In this document: positions 56,563 through 64,000 of the stretch, one piece after another | Layout of the letters: each line of letters opens with the position of its first letter | Numbering within the stretch: the first letter of the stretch is position 1 | Origin: Methylovorus glucosotrophus | Lineage (GTDB): Bacteria > Pseudomonadota > Gammaproteobacteria > Burkholderiales > Methylophilaceae | DNA length: 64,000 nucleotides | Assembly: GCF_009858335.1 (NCBI RefSeq) | Contig: NZ_VMSE01000001.1 | Span: 1,116,001 to 1,180,000 of the forward strand | Direction of reading: 5' to 3' | Program-made: the position numbers and the translations under genes | The notes under the pieces: generated by a model | Told to the model about the DNA's origin: nothing | Database searches by the model: none | What the model saw: the letters and a program-made list of their open reading frames with translations, nothing else

Positions 56563-59500
56563 ATGTCACAACCCACTTTCATACACCTGCGTTGCCACAG
56601 TGAATACTCCGTGGTGGATGGCACGGTGCGCATTGGCGACTACGTCAAGGCGGCCGCCGCTGACCGCATGCCAGCGCTGGCGCTGACCGATCTCAGCAAT
56701 CTCTTTGGTGCCGTCAAGTTTTACAAATCCGCCCGCGGCAAAGGCCTCAAGCCCGTGCTCGGCTGCGATCTGTGGCTGGAAAATGAAACCAACCGCGATC
56801 AGCCTTATCGATTGCTGCTGCTGTGCCAGACGCACGCAGGGTATCTCAAGTTATGTGAATTGCTGAGCCGTGCCTATCTGGAAAACCAGCATCGCGGCCG
56901 CGCCGAAATCAAGCGCCAGTGGCTGGTAGAAGCCGGAGGCGAAGGTCTGATCATGCTGTCTGGCGCCATGGCGGGCGATGTTGGGCAGGCGATATTGCAG
57001 GGTAACCAGCAGGCGGCCTTGGCCCTGGCCCAGCAATGGGCAGCGTTATTCCCCAACCGTTTTTACATCGAGCTGCAACGCGCAGGCCATGCCCAGCAGG
57101 AGTTTTACATCAGCCGCGCCCTGGCGCTTGCTGGTGAGCTGGATCTGCCGGTGGTGGCAACACATCCCGTGCAGTTCATGCAGGCGGATGACTTCAAGGC
57201 ACACGAGGCCCGCGTCTGCATTGCCGAAGGTTATGTGCTGGCCGATAACCGTCGCCCCAAGCATTTCACGCCCGAGCAGTTTTTCAAGACCCAGGCCGAG
57301 ATGGCAGCGCTGTTCGCCGATGTGCCACAGGCGCTGGCCAATAGCGTGGAAATCGCCAAGCGTTGCAATTTGACGCTGACGCTGGGCAAAAACTATCTGC
57401 CGCAATTCCCGACGCCGAATGGCGAAAGCCTGGACGAATACCTGGTAGTGCAGGCCAAGCTGGGGCTGGAGAAGCGCCTGCAGGTGTTGTATCCGGACGA
57501 GGCCGTGCGCGATGCCAAGCGGCCTGTCTACCTCACCCGCCTGGAGTTCGAGACCAATATCATCATCCAGATGGGCTTCCCCGGTTATTTCCTTATCGTG
57601 GCCGACTTTATCAACTGGGCCAAGAATAATGGCGTGCCAGTGGGGCCGGGCCGGGGTTCCGGTGCGGGCTCGGTGGTGGCTTACAGCCTGGGCATTACCG
57701 ATCTGGATCCGCTGCAATACGCCTTGCTGTTTGAGCGTTTCCTGAATCCTGAGCGGGTTTCCATGCCCGACTTCGATATCGACTTCTGTCAGGAAGGCCG
57801 CGATCGCGTCATTGATTATGTGAAGCATAAATACGGCCTGGCATCGGTATCGCAAATCGCCACCTTCGGGACCATGGCCGCCAAGGCCGTGATCCGCGAC
57901 GTGGGCCGTGTGCTGGACCTGCCGTTCAACTTTGTGGATGGCATTGCCAAGCTGATTCCGAATGAGCTTGGCATTACCTTGTCCGATGCGCTGGAAAAAG
58001 AGCCGCAACTCAAGGAGCGGCGCGAGCAGGAAGAAGAAGTCAACGAGTTGCTGGAGCTGGCGCTCAGGCTGGAAGGCCTGACCCGCAATATCGGCATGCA
58101 CGCTGGCGGGGTGCTGATCTCGCCCGGCAAGATTTCGGATTTTTCGCCTATCTATTGCCAGCAGAATGGCGAAAGCCTGGTTAGCCAGTACGACAAGGAT
58201 GACGTGGAAGCCGTTGGCCTGGTGAAGTTCGATTTTCTGGGCTTGCGCACGCTGACCATTCTGGCAATGGCGCTGGAAAATGCCAATGCCCAGCGCGCGC
58301 TCAAGGAGCTGCCGCCGCTCGATTTTGAGACCTTGCCGATCAACGACAAGCCGACCTACCAGCTGTTGAAATCTGCCAATACCACGGCGGTGTTCCAGCT
58401 GGAATCGCGCGGCATGAAAGACATGCTGAAGCAGGCCAAGCCGGACTGCTTTGAGGACATTATCGCCCTGGTGGCGCTGTATCGTCCGGGCCCGATGGAC
58501 CTGATCCCCGATTTCTGCCGCCGCAAGCATGGGCAGCAGCGTGTGGAGTATCCGCACCCGGCTACGGAGCCCATCCTGAAAGAAACCTACGGCATCATGG
58601 TCTATCAGGAGCAGGTGATGCAGATTGCCCAAGTGGTGGCGGGGTACAGCCTCGGCGGCGCCGACTTGCTGCGCCGCGCCATGGGTAAAAAGAAAAAAGA
58701 GGAAATGGACGCGCAGCGTGCCGTTTTCGTTGAAGGTGCGGTGAAGAACGGCACGCCGGAAAAGCAGGCGGCCGAGCTGTTTGACCTGATGGAAAAGTTC
58801 GCCAGCTACGGCTTCAACAAGTCACACGCGGCAGCTTACGCCCTGGTGGCGTACCACACGGCTTACCTCAAGGCGCATTACCCGGCCGCGTTCCTCGCGG
58901 CCACCATGTCGGCGGACATGAACAACACCGACAGCGTGCACATCTTTTACGATGATTGCGCGGCAAATGGCGTGGAAGTGCTGGCGCCAGATATCAACCA
59001 GAGTGAGTTCCGCTTCAAGCCTATTAGCGACAAGCAGGTGCTGTATGGCTTGGGCGCCGTTAAAGGCACCGGCTGGGCAGCGATTGAGGTGATCCTCGCT
59101 GTACGCGAAGCCGAGGGGCCATTCAAGGACCTGTTCGATTTCTGTCGCCGTCTGGATCTGCGCAAGGTCAATCGCCGTGTGATCGAGTCGCTGATACGCG
59201 CAGGCGCATTCGACAAGCTGGAACCCAACCGCGCGGCCTTGCTGGCTGGCGTCAGCCTTGCCATCAGCGCGGCAGAGCAGAGTGGGGCGGCCAGCGGGCA
59301 GAATAGCCTGTTCGGTGAAATGTCCGATAGCGTGGCGCACACCCTGCCCAAGGTGAATGCCTGGAGCGAGCAGGAAAAGCTGCAGCAGGAAAAATCAGCC
59401 CTGGGTTTCTATTTCAGCGGTCACCCGTATGAAGGTTACAAGCGCGAGCTGGCGACATTTGTCCGTACCACGCTGGGCAATCTCAAGCCGCAGGATCAGC

Positions 59501-60012
59501 CGCAGCTGCTGGCGGGTGTGGTCATGGGCATACGCATCCGCATGACGCAGCGCGGCAAAATGGCGATTGTGACGCTGGATGATGCGACATCGCGCATAGA
59601 AATCGTGGTGGGCAATGAGCTGCTCAACCAGAGCCAGCATCTGTTGAAGGAAGATGCGCTGGTGATTGTGGAAGGGCGCGTCAGCAATGATGATTTCTCC
59701 GGTGGCTTGCGCGTCAATGCCCGCAAGGTCTACGATCTGGCGGCGGCCCGCAGTGCCAATGCCAGCCTGCTCAAGATTTCGTGCAATGGTCAGGCCGATG
59801 CCGGACGCCTGCGCGAGATTCTCGCGCCGTATTGCCGGCAGGGTGGCGAAGAAGACCGCCGCCATTGCGCCGTGAAGATCGAATATCACAACGGCAGTGC
59901 CCGCGTGGAGCTCATGCTGGGCGAGCAGTGGCGGGTGGAATTGCATGACGAGCTGTTAAGCAATCTTAAGGGCTGGTTAAGCGAAGATAATGTTAAAATC
60001 CTTTATAATTAA
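56563..60012 (+). CDS. dnaE: DNA polymerase III subunit alpha
   Basis: An 1149-residue replicative polymerase. The N-terminal PHP domain (FIHLRCHSEYSVVDGTV), the palm motif with catalytic Asp (MPDFDIDFC), GPGRGSGAGSVVAY, thumb and fingers (FEDIIALVALYRPGPM, EQVMQIAQVVAGYSLGGAD), and the C-terminal OB domain are all present. The frame extends to 56398; the ATG at 56563 starts the family-typical sequence. It is slightly shorter than E. coli DnaE. The accA gene follows by 27 bases. Confidence 0.96.
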   Translation: MSQPTFIHLRCHSEYSVVDGTVRIGDYVKAAAADRMPALALTDLSNLFGAVKFYKSARGKGLKPVLGCDLWLENETNRDQPYRLLLLCQTHAGYLKLCELLSRAYLENQHRGRAEIKRQWLVEAGGEGLIMLSGAMAGDVGQAILQGNQQAALALAQQWAALFPNRFYIELQRAGHAQQEFYISRALALAGELDLPVVATHPVQFMQADDFKAHEARVCIAEGYVLADNRRPKHFTPEQFFKTQAEMAALFADVPQALANSVEIAKRCNLTLTLGKNYLPQFPTPNGESLDEYLVVQAKLGLEKRLQVLYPDEAVRDAKRPVYLTRLEFETNIIIQMGFPGYFLIVADFINWAKNNGVPVGPGRGSGAGSVVAYSLGITDLDPLQYALLFERFLNPERVSMPDFDIDFCQEGRDRVIDYVKHKYGLASVSQIATFGTMAAKAVIRDVGRVLDLPFNFVDGIAKLIPNELGITLSDALEKEPQLKERREQEEEVNELLELALRLEGLTRNIGMHAGGVLISPGKISDFSPIYCQQNGESLVSQYDKDDVEAVGLVKFDFLGLRTLTILAMALENANAQRALKELPPLDFETLPINDKPTYQLLKSANTTAVFQLESRGMKDMLKQAKPDCFEDIIALVALYRPGPMDLIPDFCRRKHGQQRVEYPHPATEPILKETYGIMVYQEQVMQIAQVVAGYSLGGADLLRRAMGKKKKEEMDAQRAVFVEGAVKNGTPEKQAAELFDLMEKFASYGFNKSHAAAYALVAYHTAYLKAHYPAAFLAATMSADMNNTDSVHIFYDDCAANGVEVLAPDINQSEFRFKPISDKQVLYGLGAVKGTGWAAIEVILAVREAEGPFKDLFDFCRRLDLRKVNRRVIESLIRAGAFDKLEPNRAALLAGVSLAISAAEQSGAASGQNSLFGEMSDSVAHTLPKVNAWSEQEKLQQEKSALGFYFSGHPYEGYKRELATFVRTTLGNLKPQDQPQLLAGVVMGIRIRMTQRGKMAIVTLDDATSRIEIVVGNELLNQSQHLLKEDALVIVEGRVSNDDFSGGLRVNARKVYDLAAARSANASLLKISCNGQADAGRLREILAPYCRQGGEEDRRHCAVKIEYHNGSARVELMLGEQWRVELHDELLSNLKGWLSEDNVKILYN
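60004..60009 (+). promoter_or_regulatory. TATAAT box at the dnaE end, possible accA promoter
   Basis: TATAAT at 60004-60009 is a perfect -10, within the last codons of dnaE and 30 bases before accA. No good -35 is seen at 17 bases, so the promoter is only possible. Confidence 0.35.
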
Positions 60013-60039
60013 ACCAGTTTAGAAAACGGTAGAGTTTGC

Positions 60040-61020
60040 ATGGCCAAAGATATGAAAACGAGTTTCCTGGAATTTGAGCAGCCGATCGCCGAGCTGGAAG
60101 GCAAGATCGAAGAGCTGCGTTACGTTCAGGATGACTCTGCGCTGGATATTTCGGAAGAAATTGACCGCTTGCAGCAAAAAAACCAGACCCTTACCAAGGA
60201 AATCTACAGCAAGCTCAATGCCTGGCAGATTTCCCAAGTGGCACGCCATCCGCAGCGTCCTTACACCCTGGATTACATTCAGGGTATGTTTACCGATTTT
60301 GAAGAATTGCACGGCGACCGTGCCTTTGCCGATGACCCTGCGATTGTCGGTGGCCTGGCACGGTTTGAAGGTCAGCCCGTGGTCGTGATCGGCCATCAAA
60401 AAGGCCGGGATGTAAAAGAACGTCAATACCGCAACTTTGGCATGCCACGCCCTGAAGGCTATCGCAAAGCACTGCGTCTTTATCGCCTAGCCGAGAAATT
60501 TGGCCTGCCGATTATTACCCTGATTGATACCCCGGGTGCTTATCCTGGCATTGGTGCGGAAGAGCGCGGCCAGTCTGAAGCGATTGCCCGGAACCTGTTC
60601 GTCATGGCCGAACTGAAGACCCCGATCATTGGCGTGATTATCGGTGAGGGTGGCTCTGGCGGTGCGTTGGCACTGGGCGTGGTCGATCATCTCATGATGC
60701 TGCAATACTCCACTTACTCCGTGATCTCGCCTGAGGGTTGCGCTTCCATTCTGTGGAAGAGTGCCGACAAGGCATCGGTGGCCGCGGAAACTTTGGGCAT
60801 TACCGCCACTCGTCTGAAAACAGCCGGTCTGGTGGATCGTATCGTTAGCGAGCCTATGGGCGGCGCCCACCGCAACCCGGAAGTCATGATGCAGAATCTG
60901 CGTCGTGCCATTGCCGAAGAGCTGCTGCGCTTGCAGGCCGTGCCTGTCGATCAGTTGCTGACGATCCGGTATGAGCGCCTGATGAGCTACGGCGAATTCA
61001 AGGAAGTTACTGTCAAATAG
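60040..61020 (+). CDS. accA: acetyl-CoA carboxylase carboxyltransferase subunit alpha
   Basis: A 326-residue subunit that, with AccD, transfers the carboxyl group from biotin to acetyl-CoA for fatty acid synthesis. Typical sequence: [18 protein letters not shown] at the N-terminus, [27 protein letters not shown] and [12 protein letters not shown]. The ATG at 60052 would also give a family-like start; 60040 is chosen because a GAG site lies five bases upstream. The tilS gene follows 20 bases later. Confidence 0.95.
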   Translation: MAKDMKTSFLEFEQPIAELEGKIEELRYVQDDSALDISEEIDRLQQKNQTLTKEIYSKLNAWQISQVARHPQRPYTLDYIQGMFTDFEELHGDRAFADDPAIVGGLARFEGQPVVVIGHQKGRDVKERQYRNFGMPRPEGYRKALRLYRLAEKFGLPIITLIDTPGAYPGIGAEERGQSEAIARNLFVMAELKTPIIGVIIGEGGSGGALALGVVDHLMMLQYSTYSVISPEGCASILWKSADKASVAAETLGITATRLKTAGLVDRIVSEPMGGAHRNPEVMMQNLRRAIAEELLRLQAVPVDQLLTIRYERLMSYGEFKEVTVK

Positions 61021-61040
61021 ACAAGTCGCCGCCTCCGTCG

Positions 61041-62411
61041 ATGTCACATTCTGCCGCCCCGGGTTCTGCCGGGGCGCTTCATTCCTCCCGCTTGCAGCAA
61101 CATCTGCAGCAATTCATTACCCAACACCATATTGAAGGCCATTTGCTCGTCGCGCTGAGCGGCGGGCTGGATTCCTGCGTTTTGCTGCACCTGCTGGCGA
61201 CGCTACCCAATAACCCCGGCATCCGGCTTTCCGCCATGCATGTGCATCATGGCTTGAGTCCGCATGCCGATGAGTGGGCAGAGCATTGTCAGCGCCTGTG
61301 CGCCAGCCATGCTATCCCCTTGCAGGTCGTGCATGTGCAGGTGCCGCGCGATAGCGGGCAGGGGCTGGAGGCCGCTGCACGGCATCTGCGCTATGAAGCC
61401 ATGCGGGCGGCCCACGCCGATTATGTGGTACTGGCCCATCATCTGGATGACCAGGCAGAAACCGTCATGCTGCAACTGCTGCGCGGCGCAGGTATGCGCG
61501 GCCTTGCCGCCATGGCGAGTTATGATGCTCAGCAAGGTCTGCTGCGCCCTTTGCTGGATATTTCACGCGCGCAGCTGGCTGAGTATGCCGCGCAGCATCA
61601 GCTGGAATGGGTAGAAGATGAAAGCAATCACGATACCCATTACGACCGTAATTTTTGTCGCCAGCAAGTGTTGCCGCTGCTGGAGCAGCGATTCCCTGGC
61701 GCAGGCAAGGCGCTCGCGCGCAGTGCGCTGCATGCGGCTGAAGCCGAGAGCCTGCAGATGGCGCTGGCACAGCTGGATGCTGCAGATGCCCAGCGTGGGG
61801 ATGCTTTGAATGTGGCCCGCTTGCAGGCACTGGGCGAGGCGCGCGCGCGCAATCTGCTGCGCTGGTGGTTATCGTCGCGCTTGCGTTACCTGCCGCACCG
61901 CGAGCATCTGCAGGAAATGCTGCGGCAACTGCTAACGGCCGCAGACGATGCCAAACTCGCCTTGCTGCTGGATGGCGAACAGGGCTTGTGGCTGCGGCGG
62001 TATCGTGGACATGCCTATGTGGTAGCCCAACGCAAGTCTGCCGATCTGGATATCGTCTGGGATCAACAGCCTGTGGTCGCCTTGCCTGACGGTAGCCAGC
62101 TCAAGTTTGAACAACAGCGGGGTGCCGGATTGGCACTTGAACGCCTTGCCGGGAAACGCCTTCATATTCGCCACCGGCAAGGCGGTGAGTATTTCAAGCC
62201 CTATGCCAATCGACCAAGCCGGTCGCTCAAGCATTGGCTGCAGGAGGCTGAGATGCCACCCTGGCAGCGCGAGCAGTTACCGCTGGTGTTTGCTGATGAT
62301 GTGTTGATCTGGGTGCCGGGTATCGGCATGGCAAGCCATTTGCAGGCGGAGTCGCATGAGGAAGGGCTGCTGATACGCTGGAGCGGCAGCCCCTTGAAAC
62401 AGCAGAGTTAA
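61041..62411 (+). CDS. tilS: tRNA(Ile)-lysidine synthase
   Basis: A 456-residue enzyme that adds lysine to C34 of the tRNA-Ile CAU anticodon. The PP-loop SGGLDSCVLL at about residue 40 and HHLDDQAET are intact, and two C-terminal TilS domains follow (with RQGGEYFKPYANRPSRSLKHWLQEA). Its stop overlaps that of the convergent arylesterase gene by three bases (TTAA). It follows accA, a common proteobacterial order. Confidence 0.93.
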   Translation: MSHSAAPGSAGALHSSRLQQHLQQFITQHHIEGHLLVALSGGLDSCVLLHLLATLPNNPGIRLSAMHVHHGLSPHADEWAEHCQRLCASHAIPLQVVHVQVPRDSGQGLEAAARHLRYEAMRAAHADYVVLAHHLDDQAETVMLQLLRGAGMRGLAAMASYDAQQGLLRPLLDISRAQLAEYAAQHQLEWVEDESNHDTHYDRNFCRQQVLPLLEQRFPGAGKALARSALHAAEAESLQMALAQLDAADAQRGDALNVARLQALGEARARNLLRWWLSSRLRYLPHREHLQEMLRQLLTAADDAKLALLLDGEQGLWLRRYRGHAYVVAQRKSADLDIVWDQQPVVALPDGSQLKFEQQRGAGLALERLAGKRLHIRHRQGGEYFKPYANRPSRSLKHWLQEAEMPPWQREQLPLVFADDVLIWVPGIGMASHLQAESHEEGLLIRWSGSPLKQQS

Positions 62412-63049
62412 GGCGCGATTTTCAGTGCAGGTGCCAGCACCTTCCATACGTTATCCAGCAATCGCTCCTGGGCTTCGGCACGTGGGTGCAGCCCATCGTC
62501 CTGATTCAGGCTGGCATTGCCTGCCACGCCTTCCAGCAGAAAGGGCACCAGCGGCAATTTGTGCGCTTCTGCCAACTCGCGGAAGCTGCCATTGAACGAT
62601 TGCGTATAACGAGGGCCATAGTTGGGGGGAATCATCATGCCGATCAGGATGGTCCTGGCCTTGGCAGCCTCGTTGGTGGCGATGATCTTGTTGAGGTTTT
62701 GCTGCATCTGCTCAACGGGAAGGCCACGCAGGCCGTCATTCGCCCCCAGCTCCACCAGCACCAGCGAGGGCTGATGCGTACGCACGGCCTCGGCGATGCG
62801 GCTCAGGCCACCGCTGGTGGTTTCGCCGCTGATGCTGGCATTGACGACACGATGCGGCAGCCCGCGTTGTTGCAAACGCTGCTGCAGCAGGCTGACCCAG
62901 CCCGATTCACGCGGAATACCATAGCCAGCCGACAGGCTGTCGCCGAACACCAGAATGACAGGTGCAGAATTGCTGGATGGCGCGGCCGCCATGGCGGTGA
63001 GCGCGGTGCAACACGAAAAAAACGTAATGATCAGTAAACGGAAAATCAT
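62408..63049 (-). CDS. tesA: GDSL-type arylesterase (TesA-like)
   Basis: A 213-residue exported SGNH hydrolase. The signal peptide (MIFRLLIITFFSCCTALTAMA) precedes catalytic block I FGDSLSAGYG, block III GANDGLRG and block V DGLHP with catalytic Asp and His. It resembles E. coli TesA/ApeA, a periplasmic thioesterase and lysophospholipase. The ATG (63047-63049) overlaps the ATG of the divergent ABC gene in CATG, and its stop overlaps tilS. Substrate not certain. Confidence 0.85.
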   Translation of the reverse strand: MIFRLLIITFFSCCTALTAMAAAPSSNSAPVILVFGDSLSAGYGIPRESGWVSLLQQRLQQRGLPHRVVNASISGETTSGGLSRIAEAVRTHQPSLVLVELGANDGLRGLPVEQMQQNLNKIIATNEAAKARTILIGMMIPPNYGPRYTQSFNGSFRELAEAHKLPLVPFLLEGVAGNASLNQDDGLHPRAEAQERLLDNVWKVLAPALKIAP

Positions 63050-63737
63050 GCAGAAACCTTTGGCAGTTGAAGCAGTAAAACTCGATAAACATGTTAACAG
63101 TAATGGTAACCCGCTGGTCATCCTGAGTGGACTGGATCTGGCGATTGCAGCAGGGGAGCGGATTGCCATTGTCGGCAGTTCCGGTTCCGGCAAGTCCACC
63201 TTGCTGGGCTTGCTCGCCGGGTTGGACAACCCCACGCAGGGGAAAGTGCTGATCCAGGGGCAGGATATCGCACCGCTGGATGAAGATGGACGCGCGGCCC
63301 TGCGAGCACGCAGCATGGGCTTTGTGTTTCAGTCGTTTCAACTCTTGCCTACGCTGACGGCGCTGGAAAATGTCATGCTGCCCTTGCAACTGGCGGGGCG
63401 TGACGATGCCAAATCGCAGGCCATGGCTGCGCTGGAACGTGTCGGGCTGGCGCATCGCCTCTCGCATTACCCACGTCATCTTTCCGGAGGTGAGCAGCAG
63501 CGCGTCGCCATCGCACGGGCATTTGCGCCGCGGCCTGCCATCCTGTTCGCCGATGAGCCCACAGGCAATCTGGATGCTGCCACTGGCGAAAACATCATCG
63601 AGCTCTTGTTCGCGCTCAATGCCGAATCCGGCACCACGCTGGTACTGGTGACGCATGATCTCAAGCTGGCGAATCGCTGCGGCCGCGTGCTGAGCCTGCA
63701 GCAGGGCCGTATCGTTGAGCTGGAAGGTGTGGCATGA
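63048..63737 (+). CDS. ybbA: ABC transporter ATP-binding protein, YbbA-like
   Basis: A 229-residue ATPase of the LolD/MacB-type exporters. Walker A GSSGSGKST, the Q-loop FVFQSFQLLP, signature LSGGEQQR and Walker B ILFADEPT are all present. The ATG at 63048 overlaps the ATG of the divergent esterase; the next gene starts within its stop (ATGA). In E. coli ybbA is likewise divergent to tesA. The transported compound is unknown. Confidence 0.9.
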   Translation: MQKPLAVEAVKLDKHVNSNGNPLVILSGLDLAIAAGERIAIVGSSGSGKSTLLGLLAGLDNPTQGKVLIQGQDIAPLDEDGRAALRARSMGFVFQSFQLLPTLTALENVMLPLQLAGRDDAKSQAMAALERVGLAHRLSHYPRHLSGGEQQRVAIARAFAPRPAILFADEPTGNLDAATGENIIELLFALNAESGTTLVLVTHDLKLANRCGRVLSLQQGRIVELEGVA

Positions 63738-64000
63738 GTCTGGCATTCAACCTGGCCTGGCGTCAGCTGCGCAGCCAGTGGGCCGCAGGCGAAATCCGGG
63801 TGCTGTTGCTCGCCCTGGTGATGGCGGTGGCCGCTACCACCTCCGTCGGATTTTTTACAGACCGCATTCAATCCACGCTGGCGCGCCAAGGCGCCATGCT
63901 GCTGGGTGCCGATGCCGTTATTGTGGCGGATCATCCCATTCCACCGCGCTTTGCTGAAGAAGCCAGGCAGTCCAATATACAGATCAGCCATACGCTGGAA
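63734..64000 (+). CDS. ybbP: FtsX-like ABC permease, YbbP-like (partial, cut by window end)
   Basis: Only the first 89 residues are in the window. They show a cytoplasmic start (SLAFNLAWRQLRSQW), the first membrane helix (about residues 21-41, IRVLLLALVMAVAATTSVGFF) and the beginning of a large periplasmic domain, as in YbbP permeases. The ATG overlaps the stop of the ATPase gene by four bases. The gene continues beyond base 64000. Confidence 0.85.
   Translation, partial: MSLAFNLAWRQLRSQWAAGEIRVLLLALVMAVAATTSVGFFTDRIQSTLARQGAMLLGADAVIVADHPIPPRFAEEARQSNIQISHTLE

Noticed and set aside
57046..58632. 528-residue open frame opposite dnaE
   Set aside because: It is composed of antisense codons of a fully conserved dnaE; no domain or start signal.
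62955..63047. Upstream extension of the YbbA-like ATPase frame
   Set aside because: It is antisense to the esterase signal peptide and lacks a ribosome site; the ATG at 63048 starts the family-typical sequence.

Overview
The window looks like a chromosomal segment of a betaproteobacterium, most likely a methylotroph of the Methylophilaceae (Methylobacillus-like); the genus is a guess from gene order and protein flavour, not a database match. Arguments are the block rpoE-rseA-rseB-degP-lepA-lepB-DUF4845-rnc-era-recO-pdxJ-acpS, the dapA-bamC-MBL block, the orphan RnfB next to nth, a Pil-Chp cluster, and a PEP-CTERM exported protein. About 66 protein genes are packed on both strands. I see no rRNA, tRNA, CRISPR array, insertion sequence or prophage gene. 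No gene-free stretch exceeds 300 bases; the longest (about 267 bases before lepA, 245 before glgP, 238 before pilG, 218 behind tpx) hold only the terminators, promoters or hairpins listed.

Layout. 1-6113: surface glycan genes (pyruvyl transferase, two GT2 glycosyltransferases, GtrA, acyltransferase, an unknown membrane protein); the first gene is visibly AT-rich compared with the rest, suggesting a transferred locus. 6209-9770: SlyD, a Bcp-type peroxiredoxin, an L16-hydroxylase-like cupin and two poorly known proteins. 9936-13347: a small repeat lipoprotein, then MBL hydrolase, BamC and DapA on the minus strand. 13552-16629: RnfB-like ferredoxin, endonuclease III, a FIST protein, DUF1841. 16750-19715: ECF sigma factor, zinc-finger anti-sigma-like protein and an HvfABC/bufferin-type RiPP operon (Cys-rich precursor, MNIO maturase, partner protein), the most unusual metabolic system here.

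19737-34454: NadB, then the sigma-E envelope-stress operon with two look-alike promoters, and the long lepA-to-tcdA run of translation, RNA processing, repair and cofactor genes. 34524-38497: HtpG behind a sigma-32-type promoter, and a PEP-CTERM protein. 38592-42228: an apparent iron-starvation locus with two promoters of identical geometry, each overlapped by a Fur-box-like sequence. The first drives a 92-residue unknown plus a second-type ribosomal protein S4; the second drives hemP, a Cys-rich small protein and tonB-exbB-exbD.

42474-47724: glycogen phosphorylase, DUF4197, thiol peroxidase, a second FIST protein. 47963-56390: pilG-pilH-pilI-pilJ-chpA, the chemotaxis-like controller of type IV pili, with a 33-unit Pro-Glu hexamer repeat inside chpA. 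56563-64000: dnaE, accA, tilS, an arylesterase squeezed between neighbours with overlapping stop and start codons, and the start of an ABC exporter.
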